The notes under the pieces are model-generated. The model had not been told where the DNA came from. It worked only from the letters and a program-made list of their open reading frames with translations, and made no database searches. From CAJXCL01 sp036011265 (lineage in GTDB: Bacteria; Nitrospinota; Nitrospinia; CAJXCL01), in NCBI GenBank assembly GCA_036011265.1, contig DASCNB010000183.1, positions 1-7,034 on the forward strand: a stretch of 7,034 nucleotides of DNA, written 5' to 3'. Positions 1 to 5,308 of this stretch are shown here, piece after piece. The translations under genes were made by a program, and so were the position numbers. Position 1 is the stretch's first letter. Each line of letters begins with the position of its first letter.

Positions 1-310
1 TTTTTTTCATCTCCTCAGGCGTTGTAGAGGGAGTACTATAACCATAATCATGCGGGGACTGTCGATAGAACACCACATAATCAACTTTCCCATTTTTGTC
101 TGTATCAAAAAAAACATTGATGAGACTTCTCCCATCTATGTCCCATCTCAGACGATCTTCGATAGAAAGCTGAGGCGGGCGCCATTTTTTACAATCAGGA
201 CCTTCGTAGATAGTATACTTATCTAACTCCAGGGCAAAAGCCGTGGAGGCGAACAGGGTAAAAAATCCCAATAGAGAAATTAATTTTAAACCAGAATTAA
301 ACGTCTTCAT
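1..310 (-). CDS. Small secreted hypothetical protein with EF-hand-like loop (3' end cut off)
   Basis: The frame is open from ATG at 310 down to the window edge, giving 103 residues without a stop, so the C-terminus is missing. Residues 1-26 look like a signal peptide: a Lys near the N-terminus (MKTF), a hydrophobic stretch (LISLLGFFTLFA) and an AFA cleavage site before L27. The mature part is therefore probably periplasmic or exported. Residues 69-77 (DTDKNGKVD) resemble the DxDxNG calcium loop of EF-hand or dockerin-like proteins and are followed by YVVFY, but the usual acidic residue at loop position 12 is Val80. C40 is the only Cys in the visible mature part. The start is backed by an AAAGGA-type ribosome site (complement of 319-325) eight bases upstream. 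It lies downstream of the amidotransferase gene on the same strand, 126 bases away, with its own promoter candidate. I do not recognise the family. Calcium binding is inference. Confidence 0.8.
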   Translation of the reverse strand, partial: MKTFNSGLKLISLLGFFTLFASTAFALELDKYTIYEGPDCKKWRPPQLSIEDRLRWDIDGRSLINVFFDTDKNGKVDYVVFYRQSPHDYGYSTPSTTPEEMKK

Positions 311-362
311 TTTCAAAATCCTTTCATTTAAACATAATAATATGATGCTGAATGTATTTTAT

Positions 363-392
363 ATGCTAACCCAGCTTGATGGTTTGTGTCAA
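363..392 (-). promoter_or_regulatory. Sigma-70-like promoter for the secreted protein gene
   Basis: On the minus strand a perfect TTGACA (complement of 387-392) is followed by an 18-base spacer and TAGCAT (complement of 363-368, 4 of 6 to TATAAT). Transcription would start near 356, leaving a leader of about 45 bases before the ATG at 310. The -35 match is exact and the -10 is mediocre. The position, in the gap after the amidotransferase stop, suits an independent promoter. Confidence 0.45.
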
Positions 393-436
393 TAGCACTT
401 TTCTCTTTTTCTAAAGAAAGTAAAGTGAGAGGCCCT

Positions 437-1141
437 TCATATCAACTTGAAAAAGTTTTCATAAAACTGTAGGGCTAATTTTTTAAGATTTTCTATCTTT
501 TCGGTTGTATCCTTTCTCATTTTTTCGGGATCGATATAGCCTTCGAGGCTATTCAGTTCTTCCTTATATTCATCCATCCATTCAAAGGCAGCTTCTTCAG
601 TGACTTCAAGATGAAACTGGAGCCCAACAATCCTTTCAGCAATTTTAAAAGCCTGGTTTGGAAAAAGTTCTGATTCAGCCAATCTTTTTCCACCTGATGG
701 TATGTCAAATGTGTCGCCGTGCCATTGAAAAACCGTAATCTCTTTTTCAAAACCAGCAAATAGAGGATCATTCAGCCCCTCATTTGTCAAAGATACAGGA
801 TACCAGCCAATTTCTTTTTTCTTTCCGGCCACTACCTTTGCACCTGCTGTTTTGGCTATTAATTGCGAGCCTAAACATAGACCAAGAGTCGCGATATTCT
901 TGTCGATTGCTTCGCGGATCAGGCGTTCTTCATCAAGCAAATAAGGATGTTCTTTTGTTTCATACACATTCATAGGACCGCCCAGTATGATAAGCCCGGA
1001 ATAACCGGAAAGATTTTGAGGAACTTTATCATTATTGTGCAAATGGATGTATTGATATTCCATGTTCCTGCTTGTAATAGCGGCTTCCATTGTTCCAAGG
1101 TCTTCACAACCTATATTTTGTAAAACAAGAATCTTTTTCAT
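437..1141 (-). CDS. Class I glutamine amidotransferase, GMP-synthase-like, stand-alone
   Basis: This 234-residue protein is a complete triad-type (class I) glutamine amidotransferase domain. It shows an oxyanion-loop GGP at 54-56, the nucleophile elbow GLCLGSQ with Cys89, a QWHGDTFD segment at 139-146 typical of the GuaA-like subfamily, and the His177/Glu179 pair in QFHLEVT. All three catalytic residues are present, so hydrolysis of glutamine or a gamma-glutamyl compound is plausible in the cytoplasm. There is no attached ATP pyrophosphatase domain, so it is not GMP synthase itself. Residues about 195-234 form a charged, probably helical C-terminal extension. The natural substrate of these stand-alone COG0518-type proteins cannot be read from the sequence, and gamma-glutamyl peptidase activity is known for some relatives. 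The ribosome site is poor (AAAAGAA next to the ATG at 1141). It is divergent from aspS, and no partner acceptor enzyme lies beside it. Confidence 0.9.
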   Translation of the reverse strand: MKKILVLQNIGCEDLGTMEAAITSRNMEYQYIHLHNNDKVPQNLSGYSGLIILGGPMNVYETKEHPYLLDEERLIREAIDKNIATLGLCLGSQLIAKTAGAKVVAGKKKEIGWYPVSLTNEGLNDPLFAGFEKEITVFQWHGDTFDIPSGGKRLAESELFPNQAFKIAERIVGLQFHLEVTEEAAFEWMDEYKEELNSLEGYIDPEKMRKDTTEKIENLKKLALQFYENFFKLI

Positions 1142-1198
1142 TTCTTTTACGATAAACCCATTGAGAAAATAAATTACCCTTTATGATTTTCGTGTCCT

Positions 1199-1238
1199 TC
1201 GTGGTTATAAATCAGTATTTTTTTTTGATAAACCACGA
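1199..1238. repeat. 8-bp inverted repeat in the gap before aspS
   Basis: TCGTGGTT at 1199-1206 is exactly complementary to AACCACGA at 1231-1238, with a 24-base AT-rich spacer that includes a run of nine T. The left arm belongs to a longer phrase (CGTGTCCTTCGTGG, 1191-1204) that looks like a dispersed intergenic repeat. The right arm lies between the -35 and -10 candidates of the aspS promoter. It could be an operator or a hairpin remnant of a repeat. It is a poor terminator for either strand because no U-run follows the stem. Confidence 0.55.
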
Positions 1239-1253
1239 GAAAAACTATAATAT
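1225..1253 (+). promoter_or_regulatory. Candidate aspS promoter
   Basis: TTGATA at 1225-1230 (5 of 6 to the -35 consensus) precedes a perfect TATAAT at 1246-1251 with a short 15-base spacer. It also precedes TAATAT at 1248-1253 with a 17-base spacer. Either reading starts transcription near 1258-1262, giving a leader of about 70 bases. The overlapping alternatives make the exact -10 uncertain. It is the best plus-strand promoter in the gap between the amidotransferase and aspS. Confidence 0.4.
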
Positions 1254-1316
1254 ATGAGGTTATTTTCTGCAAGTCGAAACCGGACGTCTAACTGATCAAG
1301 AATTCAGGACGAACAC

Positions 1317-1323
1317 GAAGGAG
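1317..1323 (+). promoter_or_regulatory. Strong ribosome binding site of aspS
   Basis: GAAGGAG with its AGGAG core at 1319-1323 sits nine bases before the ATG at 1333. It is the strongest Shine-Dalgarno sequence in the window and fixes the aspS start. It is embedded in GACGAACACGAAGG, the reverse-strand form of the CTTCGTG repeat units found further up the same gap. Confidence 0.8.
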
Positions 1324-1332
1324 AGATAATAG

Positions 1333-3108
1333 ATGACAGAAAACTTGAGAAAGACACATTCCTGCGGTGTTCTTACTATTAAAAATGACGCAGAAGAAGT
1401 GGTTTTAATGGGATGGGTGGATACGCGCAGAGATCATGGCGGTTTAATATTTGTCGACCTGAGAGATTCTGAAGGGATAACACAGGTTGTTCTTAACCCT
1501 GAAATTGATCAAATAGCTCATAACGCAGCCCAGTCTATCCGCAATGAGTTTGTTATAGCAGTGAAAGGCAGAGTACGGAAAAGACCGGAAGGCATGGCCA
1601 ACTCGAAACTAAAAACAGGTGAAATTGAAGTCTATAGCAGTGATTTGGAAATCCTGAATGAATCCAAGCCTCTCCCTATTTCTTTTGACAATAGAGAAGA
1701 AATTTCCGAAAACAACAGGTTGAAGTATCGTTTTTTAGATTTACGAAGCACAGATTTACAAAATAATCTTAAGTTGCGTCACAAGCTTTGCCGGGTTGTG
1801 CGCAATTATCTCGATTCAAATGATTTTATAGATATTGAAACACCTGTCTTAACAAAAAGTACTCCGGAAGGAGCACGCGATTACCTTGTACCAAGCAGAC
1901 TTAATCCAGGTCGGTTTTACGCTCTACCTCAGTCTCCGCAACTGTTTAAGCAATTGCTAATGGTTTCCGGTTTTGAACGATATTATCAGATAGTTAAATG
2001 CTTCCGGGATGAAGATCTCAGGGCAGACCGACAGCCTGAATTTACACAGATTGATATGGAAATGTCATTTGTCGATCAAAAAGATATATTTTCTTTTGTT
2101 GAAAGAATGATGGTTAATATTTACAAAGAGATCAAAGGAATTGAACTGAAATTTCCATTTGATGCTTTAACCTATCGGGAAGCCATCGACAGGTTTGGAA
2201 ACGATCGACCTGATACGCGGTTTGGGCTGGAATTAAGAGACATAACTGATCTTGCCAAACAGTCTGATTTTAAAGTTTTCACAAAGGCAACGGATACAAA
2301 TGGACAGGTAAAAGCAATTAACGCAAAAGGATGCGCGGGTTTTTCGCGGAAGGAATTAGATGATTTAACAGAAAATGCGAAAGTTTATGGCGCAAAAGGT
2401 ATGGCGTGGATCAAAATTAACAAAGGCGGACTGCAATCCCCAATAATTAAGTTCTTCAGCGAAGAGTTAATGGAGCAAATCGTGAAACGGTTGCAAGGAG
2501 AAACAGGTGATCTTCTGTTGTTTATGGCGGACACTCCAAAAATTGTGGCAGACACTCTTTCATATTTACGCTTGACCATAGGAAAACGCTTAAATCTTAT
2601 TGATGATTTAAAAGTTAATTTTGTATGGGTTACGGATTTCCCTTTACTGGAATATAATGAGGAGGAAAAAAGATATGTCGCTATGCACCACCCTTTTACA
2701 TCTCCTGCTGATAGTGATCTCGAATATTTTGAATCCGATCCGGGTAAAATAAAAGCGAAGGCGTATGATCTTGTTTTGAATGGAACAGAAATTGGTGGGG
2801 GAAGCATAAGAATTCATAAGAAAGAGATCCAGGACAAGATGTTTAAACTCCTCGGCATTTCAAAAGAAGAAGCTGAAAAGCGGTTTGGATTTTTACTCCA
2901 TGCCCTGGAATACGGCGCTCCACCTCATGGCGGCATAGCCTTTGGATTAGACAGAATCATTATGATATTAACCGGTTCAAGGTCAATAAGGGACGTAATC
3001 GCGTTCCCAAAAACTCAAAAAGCCACCTGTCTTATGACTGAAGCACCCTCAGATGTGGATGAAAAACAGTTAAAAGAATTGAAACTCAAGTTGAATGTAA
3101 TTAAATAA
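1333..3108 (+). CDS. aspS: Aspartyl-tRNA synthetase, probably non-discriminating (Asp/Asn)
   Basis: This is a 591-residue, full-length bacterial class IIb synthetase that activates aspartate with ATP and transfers it to tRNA in the cytoplasm. The N-terminal OB-fold anticodon domain spans about 1-110. Class II motif 1 lies around FIDIETPVL (165-173). QSPQLFKQ is at 200-207. Motif 2 is FRDEDLRADRQPEFTQID (224-241). The bacterial GAD insertion spans about 280-420, and motif 3 is GIAFGLDRI (534-542). In the anticodon domain it has RRDHGG with His35 and RPEG with Gly87. These correspond, both with an offset of four, to His31 and Gly83 of Pseudomonas aeruginosa AspRS, residues linked to acceptance of tRNA(Asn). 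The discriminating E. coli enzyme has Leu at the first position. I infer that it charges both tRNA(Asp) and tRNA(Asn), needing GatCAB downstream. It has its own promoter candidate and a strong ribosome site. gltX follows 89 bases later. Confidence 0.98.
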   Translation: MTENLRKTHSCGVLTIKNDAEEVVLMGWVDTRRDHGGLIFVDLRDSEGITQVVLNPEIDQIAHNAAQSIRNEFVIAVKGRVRKRPEGMANSKLKTGEIEVYSSDLEILNESKPLPISFDNREEISENNRLKYRFLDLRSTDLQNNLKLRHKLCRVVRNYLDSNDFIDIETPVLTKSTPEGARDYLVPSRLNPGRFYALPQSPQLFKQLLMVSGFERYYQIVKCFRDEDLRADRQPEFTQIDMEMSFVDQKDIFSFVERMMVNIYKEIKGIELKFPFDALTYREAIDRFGNDRPDTRFGLELRDITDLAKQSDFKVFTKATDTNGQVKAINAKGCAGFSRKELDDLTENAKVYGAKGMAWIKINKGGLQSPIIKFFSEELMEQIVKRLQGETGDLLLFMADTPKIVADTLSYLRLTIGKRLNLIDDLKVNFVWVTDFPLLEYNEEEKRYVAMHHPFTSPADSDLEYFESDPGKIKAKAYDLVLNGTEIGGGSIRIHKKEIQDKMFKLLGISKEEAEKRFGFLLHALEYGAPPHGGIAFGLDRIIMILTGSRSIRDVIAFPKTQKATCLMTEAPSDVDEKQLKELKLKLNVIK

Positions 3109-3111
3109 TCG

Positions 3112-3140
3112 GCTCACAGATTGCACGGATATTCACGGAA
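3112..3140 (-). repeat. CCGTG-type dispersed repeat, copy A (after aspS)
   Basis: Read on the minus strand, this segment is ATTCCGTGAAT followed by ATCCGTGCAATCTGTGAGC. The last 19 bases match 4717-4736 on the plus strand (ATCCGTGTAGATCCGTGAGC) apart from a one-base gap and a few substitutions. It begins four bases after the aspS stop codon. I recognise this kind of phrase (ATCCGTG..ATCTGTG) as common intergenic filler in many bacterial genomes, but its function is not established here. Confidence 0.5.
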
Positions 3141-3161
3141 TAAATTAGTGAAAGATATTAT
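3132..3161 (+). promoter_or_regulatory. Possible gltX promoter
   Basis: TTCACG at 3132-3137 (4 of 6) is followed by an 18-base spacer and TATTAT at 3156-3161 (5 of 6). Transcription would start near 3168, giving a leader of about 30 bases with no Shine-Dalgarno sequence. The -35 lies inside the CCGTG repeat copy. The match is weak, and read-through from aspS is equally possible. Confidence 0.25.
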
Positions 3162-3197
3162 ATCCTGTCTATCCTTAAATCCTTTCAAAATATACAT

Positions 3198-4616
3198 ATG
3201 AGTAGTTCCATTAGAGTTCGTTTTGCACCCTCCCCTACCGGCCATCTGCATATCGGCGGTGTTCGGACAGCGCTCTTTAATTACCTCTTTTCTAAGCATA
3301 ATAACGGGACTTTTATACTTCGCATTGAAGATACTGATTCTTCCCGCTCGACTGAAGAGTCAATTCAGCAGATCATCGAAGGTCTCAAATGGATCGGGAT
3401 AGATTGTGATGAAGGACCTTTCAGACAAACAGAAAGAAAAGAAATTTATCAATCTTATCTTGAAAAGCTTTTAAATGAAGGAAAAGCCTATAAATGTTAT
3501 TGCTCTTCGGAGGACCTTCGTGAAATACGGGAAAAGGCAATGGCTGCGGGAGAAAATCCACGATATAACAGAAAATGCCGCGATTTAACGGACCATCCAA
3601 AGGATAAACCTTTTGTTGTACGGTTCCGAGCTCCACTTGATGGCTCCGTTATTGTAAACGACAAACTCCATGGTGAAGTTACTTTTAAGATGTCTGAAAT
3701 GGACGATATAATAATAGCCCGATCAGACGGTAGCCCGACATACAACTTTGTAGTTGTTGTGGATGACGTCGATATGAAAATCACTCATGTGATCCGCGGT
3801 GACGATCACCTTTCTAACACTCCAAAACAAGTGATGCTTTATAAGGGCCTTGGTCTCCCAATTCCTGAATTCATTCATATTCCCATGATTCTCGGCAAGG
3901 ACAAAAAACGATTGAGCAAGAGACATGGTGCTACTTCGGTTCTGGCATATAAAGAGATGGGATACCTTCCGGAAGCAATGCTTAATTATCTTGTCCGCCT
4001 CGGCTGGTCTTCAGGGGACCAGGAAATTTTCTCTAAAGAAGAAATGGTCGAGAAGTTTTCCCTGGAAAATATCAATAAATCAGCTGGAGTCTTCGACACC
4101 GATAAATCGCTCTGGCTAAACCAGCATTATATTAAGGAAAGCAGGCCCGCTGATTTGTGCCCTCTCTTGAAGAAATTCTTAATACGCGAAAATATAATTT
4201 CTGCTGAGAATGAGTTTGCTGATAATGAAATAGAAAAGATTATCCCTTTATTGCAAGAGCGAAGTAAAACTCTAATTGAGATGGCTCATAAAACAGAGTT
4301 CTATTTTAAAGAGGAAATTGTCTATGAAGAGGCTGCTTCTAAAAAATTTTTAAAAACTGATATTGTACAAATATTTAAAGAGTTTATTGATAAAATTAAA
4401 GTAATAGATAAGGTTTTGACTCATGAAAATTTGGAGCCCATTTTAAATGATTTAATGAAAAATCATAATCTTAAATTAGGTAAAATCGCCCAGCCCTTAA
4501 GAGTCGCACTTACTGGGAAAAAGGAAAGTCCGGGAATATTCGAAGTAATCACTTTGTTAGGCAAAGATAGAGTTTTAAAGCGTTTGCAGAAAGCTATTGA
4601 ATATATCCAGAAATAA
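3198..4616 (+). CDS. gltX: Glutamyl-tRNA synthetase
   Basis: This 472-residue class I synthetase joins glutamate to tRNA(Glu), and in bacteria without GlnRS also to tRNA(Gln). Its length is typical of bacterial GluRS. The N-terminus (FAPSPTGHLHIGG) carries the HIGH signature at 18-21. The KMSKS equivalent is RLSKR at 238-242 within ILGKDKKRLSKRHG. The C-terminal helical anticodon-binding region spans about 320-472. The zinc-site spacing of E. coli GluRS is conserved for Cys100, Cys102 and Cys127, but the fourth position (His127 in E. coli) is Asp129, with His133 close by. The start is firm: the family-specific N-terminus begins at 3198, and there is no in-frame ATG, GTG or TTG between it and the upstream stop at 3141. 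No Shine-Dalgarno sequence precedes it; the leader there is AT-rich. Discriminating or non-discriminating specificity cannot be decided by eye. Confidence 0.98.
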   Translation: MSSSIRVRFAPSPTGHLHIGGVRTALFNYLFSKHNNGTFILRIEDTDSSRSTEESIQQIIEGLKWIGIDCDEGPFRQTERKEIYQSYLEKLLNEGKAYKCYCSSEDLREIREKAMAAGENPRYNRKCRDLTDHPKDKPFVVRFRAPLDGSVIVNDKLHGEVTFKMSEMDDIIIARSDGSPTYNFVVVVDDVDMKITHVIRGDDHLSNTPKQVMLYKGLGLPIPEFIHIPMILGKDKKRLSKRHGATSVLAYKEMGYLPEAMLNYLVRLGWSSGDQEIFSKEEMVEKFSLENINKSAGVFDTDKSLWLNQHYIKESRPADLCPLLKKFLIRENIISAENEFADNEIEKIIPLLQERSKTLIEMAHKTEFYFKEEIVYEEAASKKFLKTDIVQIFKEFIDKIKVIDKVLTHENLEPILNDLMKNHNLKLGKIAQPLRVALTGKKESPGIFEVITLLGKDRVLKRLQKAIEYIQK

Positions 4617-4622
4617 AAGCTC

Positions 4623-4649
4623 TGCATAAGTCGTTGTGCTTTGCATAAG
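4623..4649 (+). repeat. Short tandem direct repeat TGCATAAG
   Basis: TGCATAAG occurs at 4623-4630 and again at 4642-4649, a period of 19 bases, directly after the gltX stop codon. The second copy runs into the left arm of the inner stem of the nested inverted repeat, and the first abuts its outer arm. It may reflect duplication within that element. Confidence 0.5.
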
Positions 4650-4702
4650 GCACTGTAGAAAGAACCAAACAGTGCCTAAAAAGGCAAAAACTAAACAACG
4701 AC
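4630..4702. repeat. Three-tier nested inverted repeat after gltX
   Basis: Three perfectly complementary arm pairs are nested around one centre. The outer pair is GTCGTTGT (4630-4637) with ACAACGAC (4695-4702). The middle pair is TTTGC (4640-4644) with GCAAA (4684-4688). The inner pair is AGGCACTGT (4648-4656) with ACAGTGCCT (4669-4677) around a 12-base loop. Twenty-two base pairs in 73 bases are matched in nested order, so a folded RNA or cruciform is likely. No T-run follows on either strand, so it is not a classical intrinsic terminator, although it could block 3' exonucleases or attenuate read-through from gltX. It contains no open frame and resembles a small palindromic repeat element. 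Confidence 0.75.
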
Positions 4703-4706
4703 AAAA

Positions 4707-4736
4707 AATCCTGTTAATCCGTGTAGATCCGTGAGC
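4707..4736 (+). repeat. CCGTG-type dispersed repeat, copy B (before the DUF2784 gene)
   Basis: The segment AATCCTGTTAATCCGTG followed by TAGATCCGTGAGC is related to copy A at 3112-3140, but in the opposite orientation. It contains two ATCCGTG units ten bases apart. GTGAG at its right end is the only ribosome-site-like sequence before the ATG at 4747. Confidence 0.5.
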
Positions 4737-4746
4737 TAATATTAGA

Positions 4747-5178
4747 ATGAATTACGTTTTCCTTGCGGATCTTGTATTAATTACCCATTTCCTCTATGTC
4801 CTCTTTGTTGTCGGAGGTCTGCTGCTCATTTGGGCGGGAGGATTCATGAAATGGCAGTGGGTAAAGTTATTCTGGTTTCGTATCATTCATCTTACTTCCA
4901 TAGCTTTTGTCGCTATTATATCATTGTTCGGTATTCCTTGCCCTCTTACGATTTTGGAAGGAAATCTTCGCGCAGCAGGCGAAACAGATTTTTATAACCA
5001 GAGCTTTATTCAATACTGGCTTCACAAAATCCTGTTTTATGAAGCCCCTGATGAGACATTTACAATAATTTACGTAGCTTTTGCAATAGCAGTTGCAGGG
5101 TCTTTCTATTTTGTCCCTGTCCGATTTCCACGCTTTTTAGCCAAGAAGCTCAAGAAGGACACAAAGAAAATGAATTAA
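4747..5178 (+). CDS. DUF2784-family membrane protein
   Basis: This 143-residue integral membrane protein has about three membrane segments: residues 4-31 (LADLVLITHFLYVLFVVGG and onward), 44-64 and 104-123. The C-terminus is basic (KKLKKDTKK, 133-141) and probably cytoplasmic. The N-terminal LADLVLITHFLYVLF and the motif CPLTILE (65-71, following SLFGIP) match what I remember of the DUF2784 family, whose function is unknown. That family usually has about 120-140 residues, so the gene is full length. The start is only moderately supported: no good Shine-Dalgarno sequence precedes it, but the N-terminus fits the family. It lies 130 bases after gltX, behind the nested inverted repeat, and 130 bases before dtd, so it is probably not tightly coupled to either. 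Confidence 0.8.
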   Translation: MNYVFLADLVLITHFLYVLFVVGGLLLIWAGGFMKWQWVKLFWFRIIHLTSIAFVAIISLFGIPCPLTILEGNLRAAGETDFYNQSFIQYWLHKILFYEAPDETFTIIYVAFAIAVAGSFYFVPVRFPRFLAKKLKKDTKKMN

Positions 5179-5189
5179 CAACCCATTTA

Positions 5190-5239
5190 ATCCCCCTCAT
5201 TCGATTTTGCTCTGGACAAATTTTTTAAAGGGGAATTTT
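5190..5239. repeat. Imperfect C-rich/G-rich dyad between the DUF2784 gene and dtd
   Basis: ATCCCCCT (5190-5197) is complementary, with one mismatch, to AGGGGAAT (5229-5236), and TTTT follows the right arm. The spacer is 31 bases. As a terminator for the DUF2784 gene it would have a weak stem and a very long loop. It also resembles AATCCCCCT...TTTAAAGGGG phrases that occur as intergenic repeats in various bacteria. Either role is tentative. Confidence 0.3.
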
Positions 5240-5270
5240 TAGAATCCTACCTCTACACAATGGCTATGAT

Positions 5271-5299
5271 TTGAATTTCATTTGTTATCGCTATATACT
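5271..5299 (+). promoter_or_regulatory. Promoter for dtd-xerD, possibly giving a leaderless mRNA
   Basis: TTGAAT (5271-5276, 4 of 6) is followed by a 17-base spacer and TATACT (5294-5299, 5 of 6). Only nine bases separate the -10 from the dtd ATG at 5309, so transcription would be expected to start at about 5306-5309, on or just before the start codon. No Shine-Dalgarno sequence is present, which agrees with a leaderless message. Confidence 0.45.
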
Positions 5300-5308
5300 T
5301 TTTGATCA

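Noticed and set aside
405..420. CTTTTTCT/AAAGAAAG hairpin after the amidotransferase gene
   Set aside because: The arms pair only a few A-T bases with essentially no loop. It is too weak to call a terminator.
2385..2807. Open frame of 140 codons on the minus strand inside aspS
   Set aside because: It lies wholly within the conserved aspS catalytic region, shows no recognisable domain, and has no promoter or ribosome site of note. It is an antisense shadow.
4623..4649. Start of a CRISPR-like or tandem array from the two TGCATAAG copies
   Set aside because: There are only two 8-base copies with one 11-base spacer and no further units, which is far too little for an array.
4648..4688. Intrinsic terminator for gltX
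   Set aside because: The 9-bp stem is good, but it is followed by an A-rich stretch on the plus strand and by no T-run on the minus strand. It is better described as part of a nested inverted repeat.
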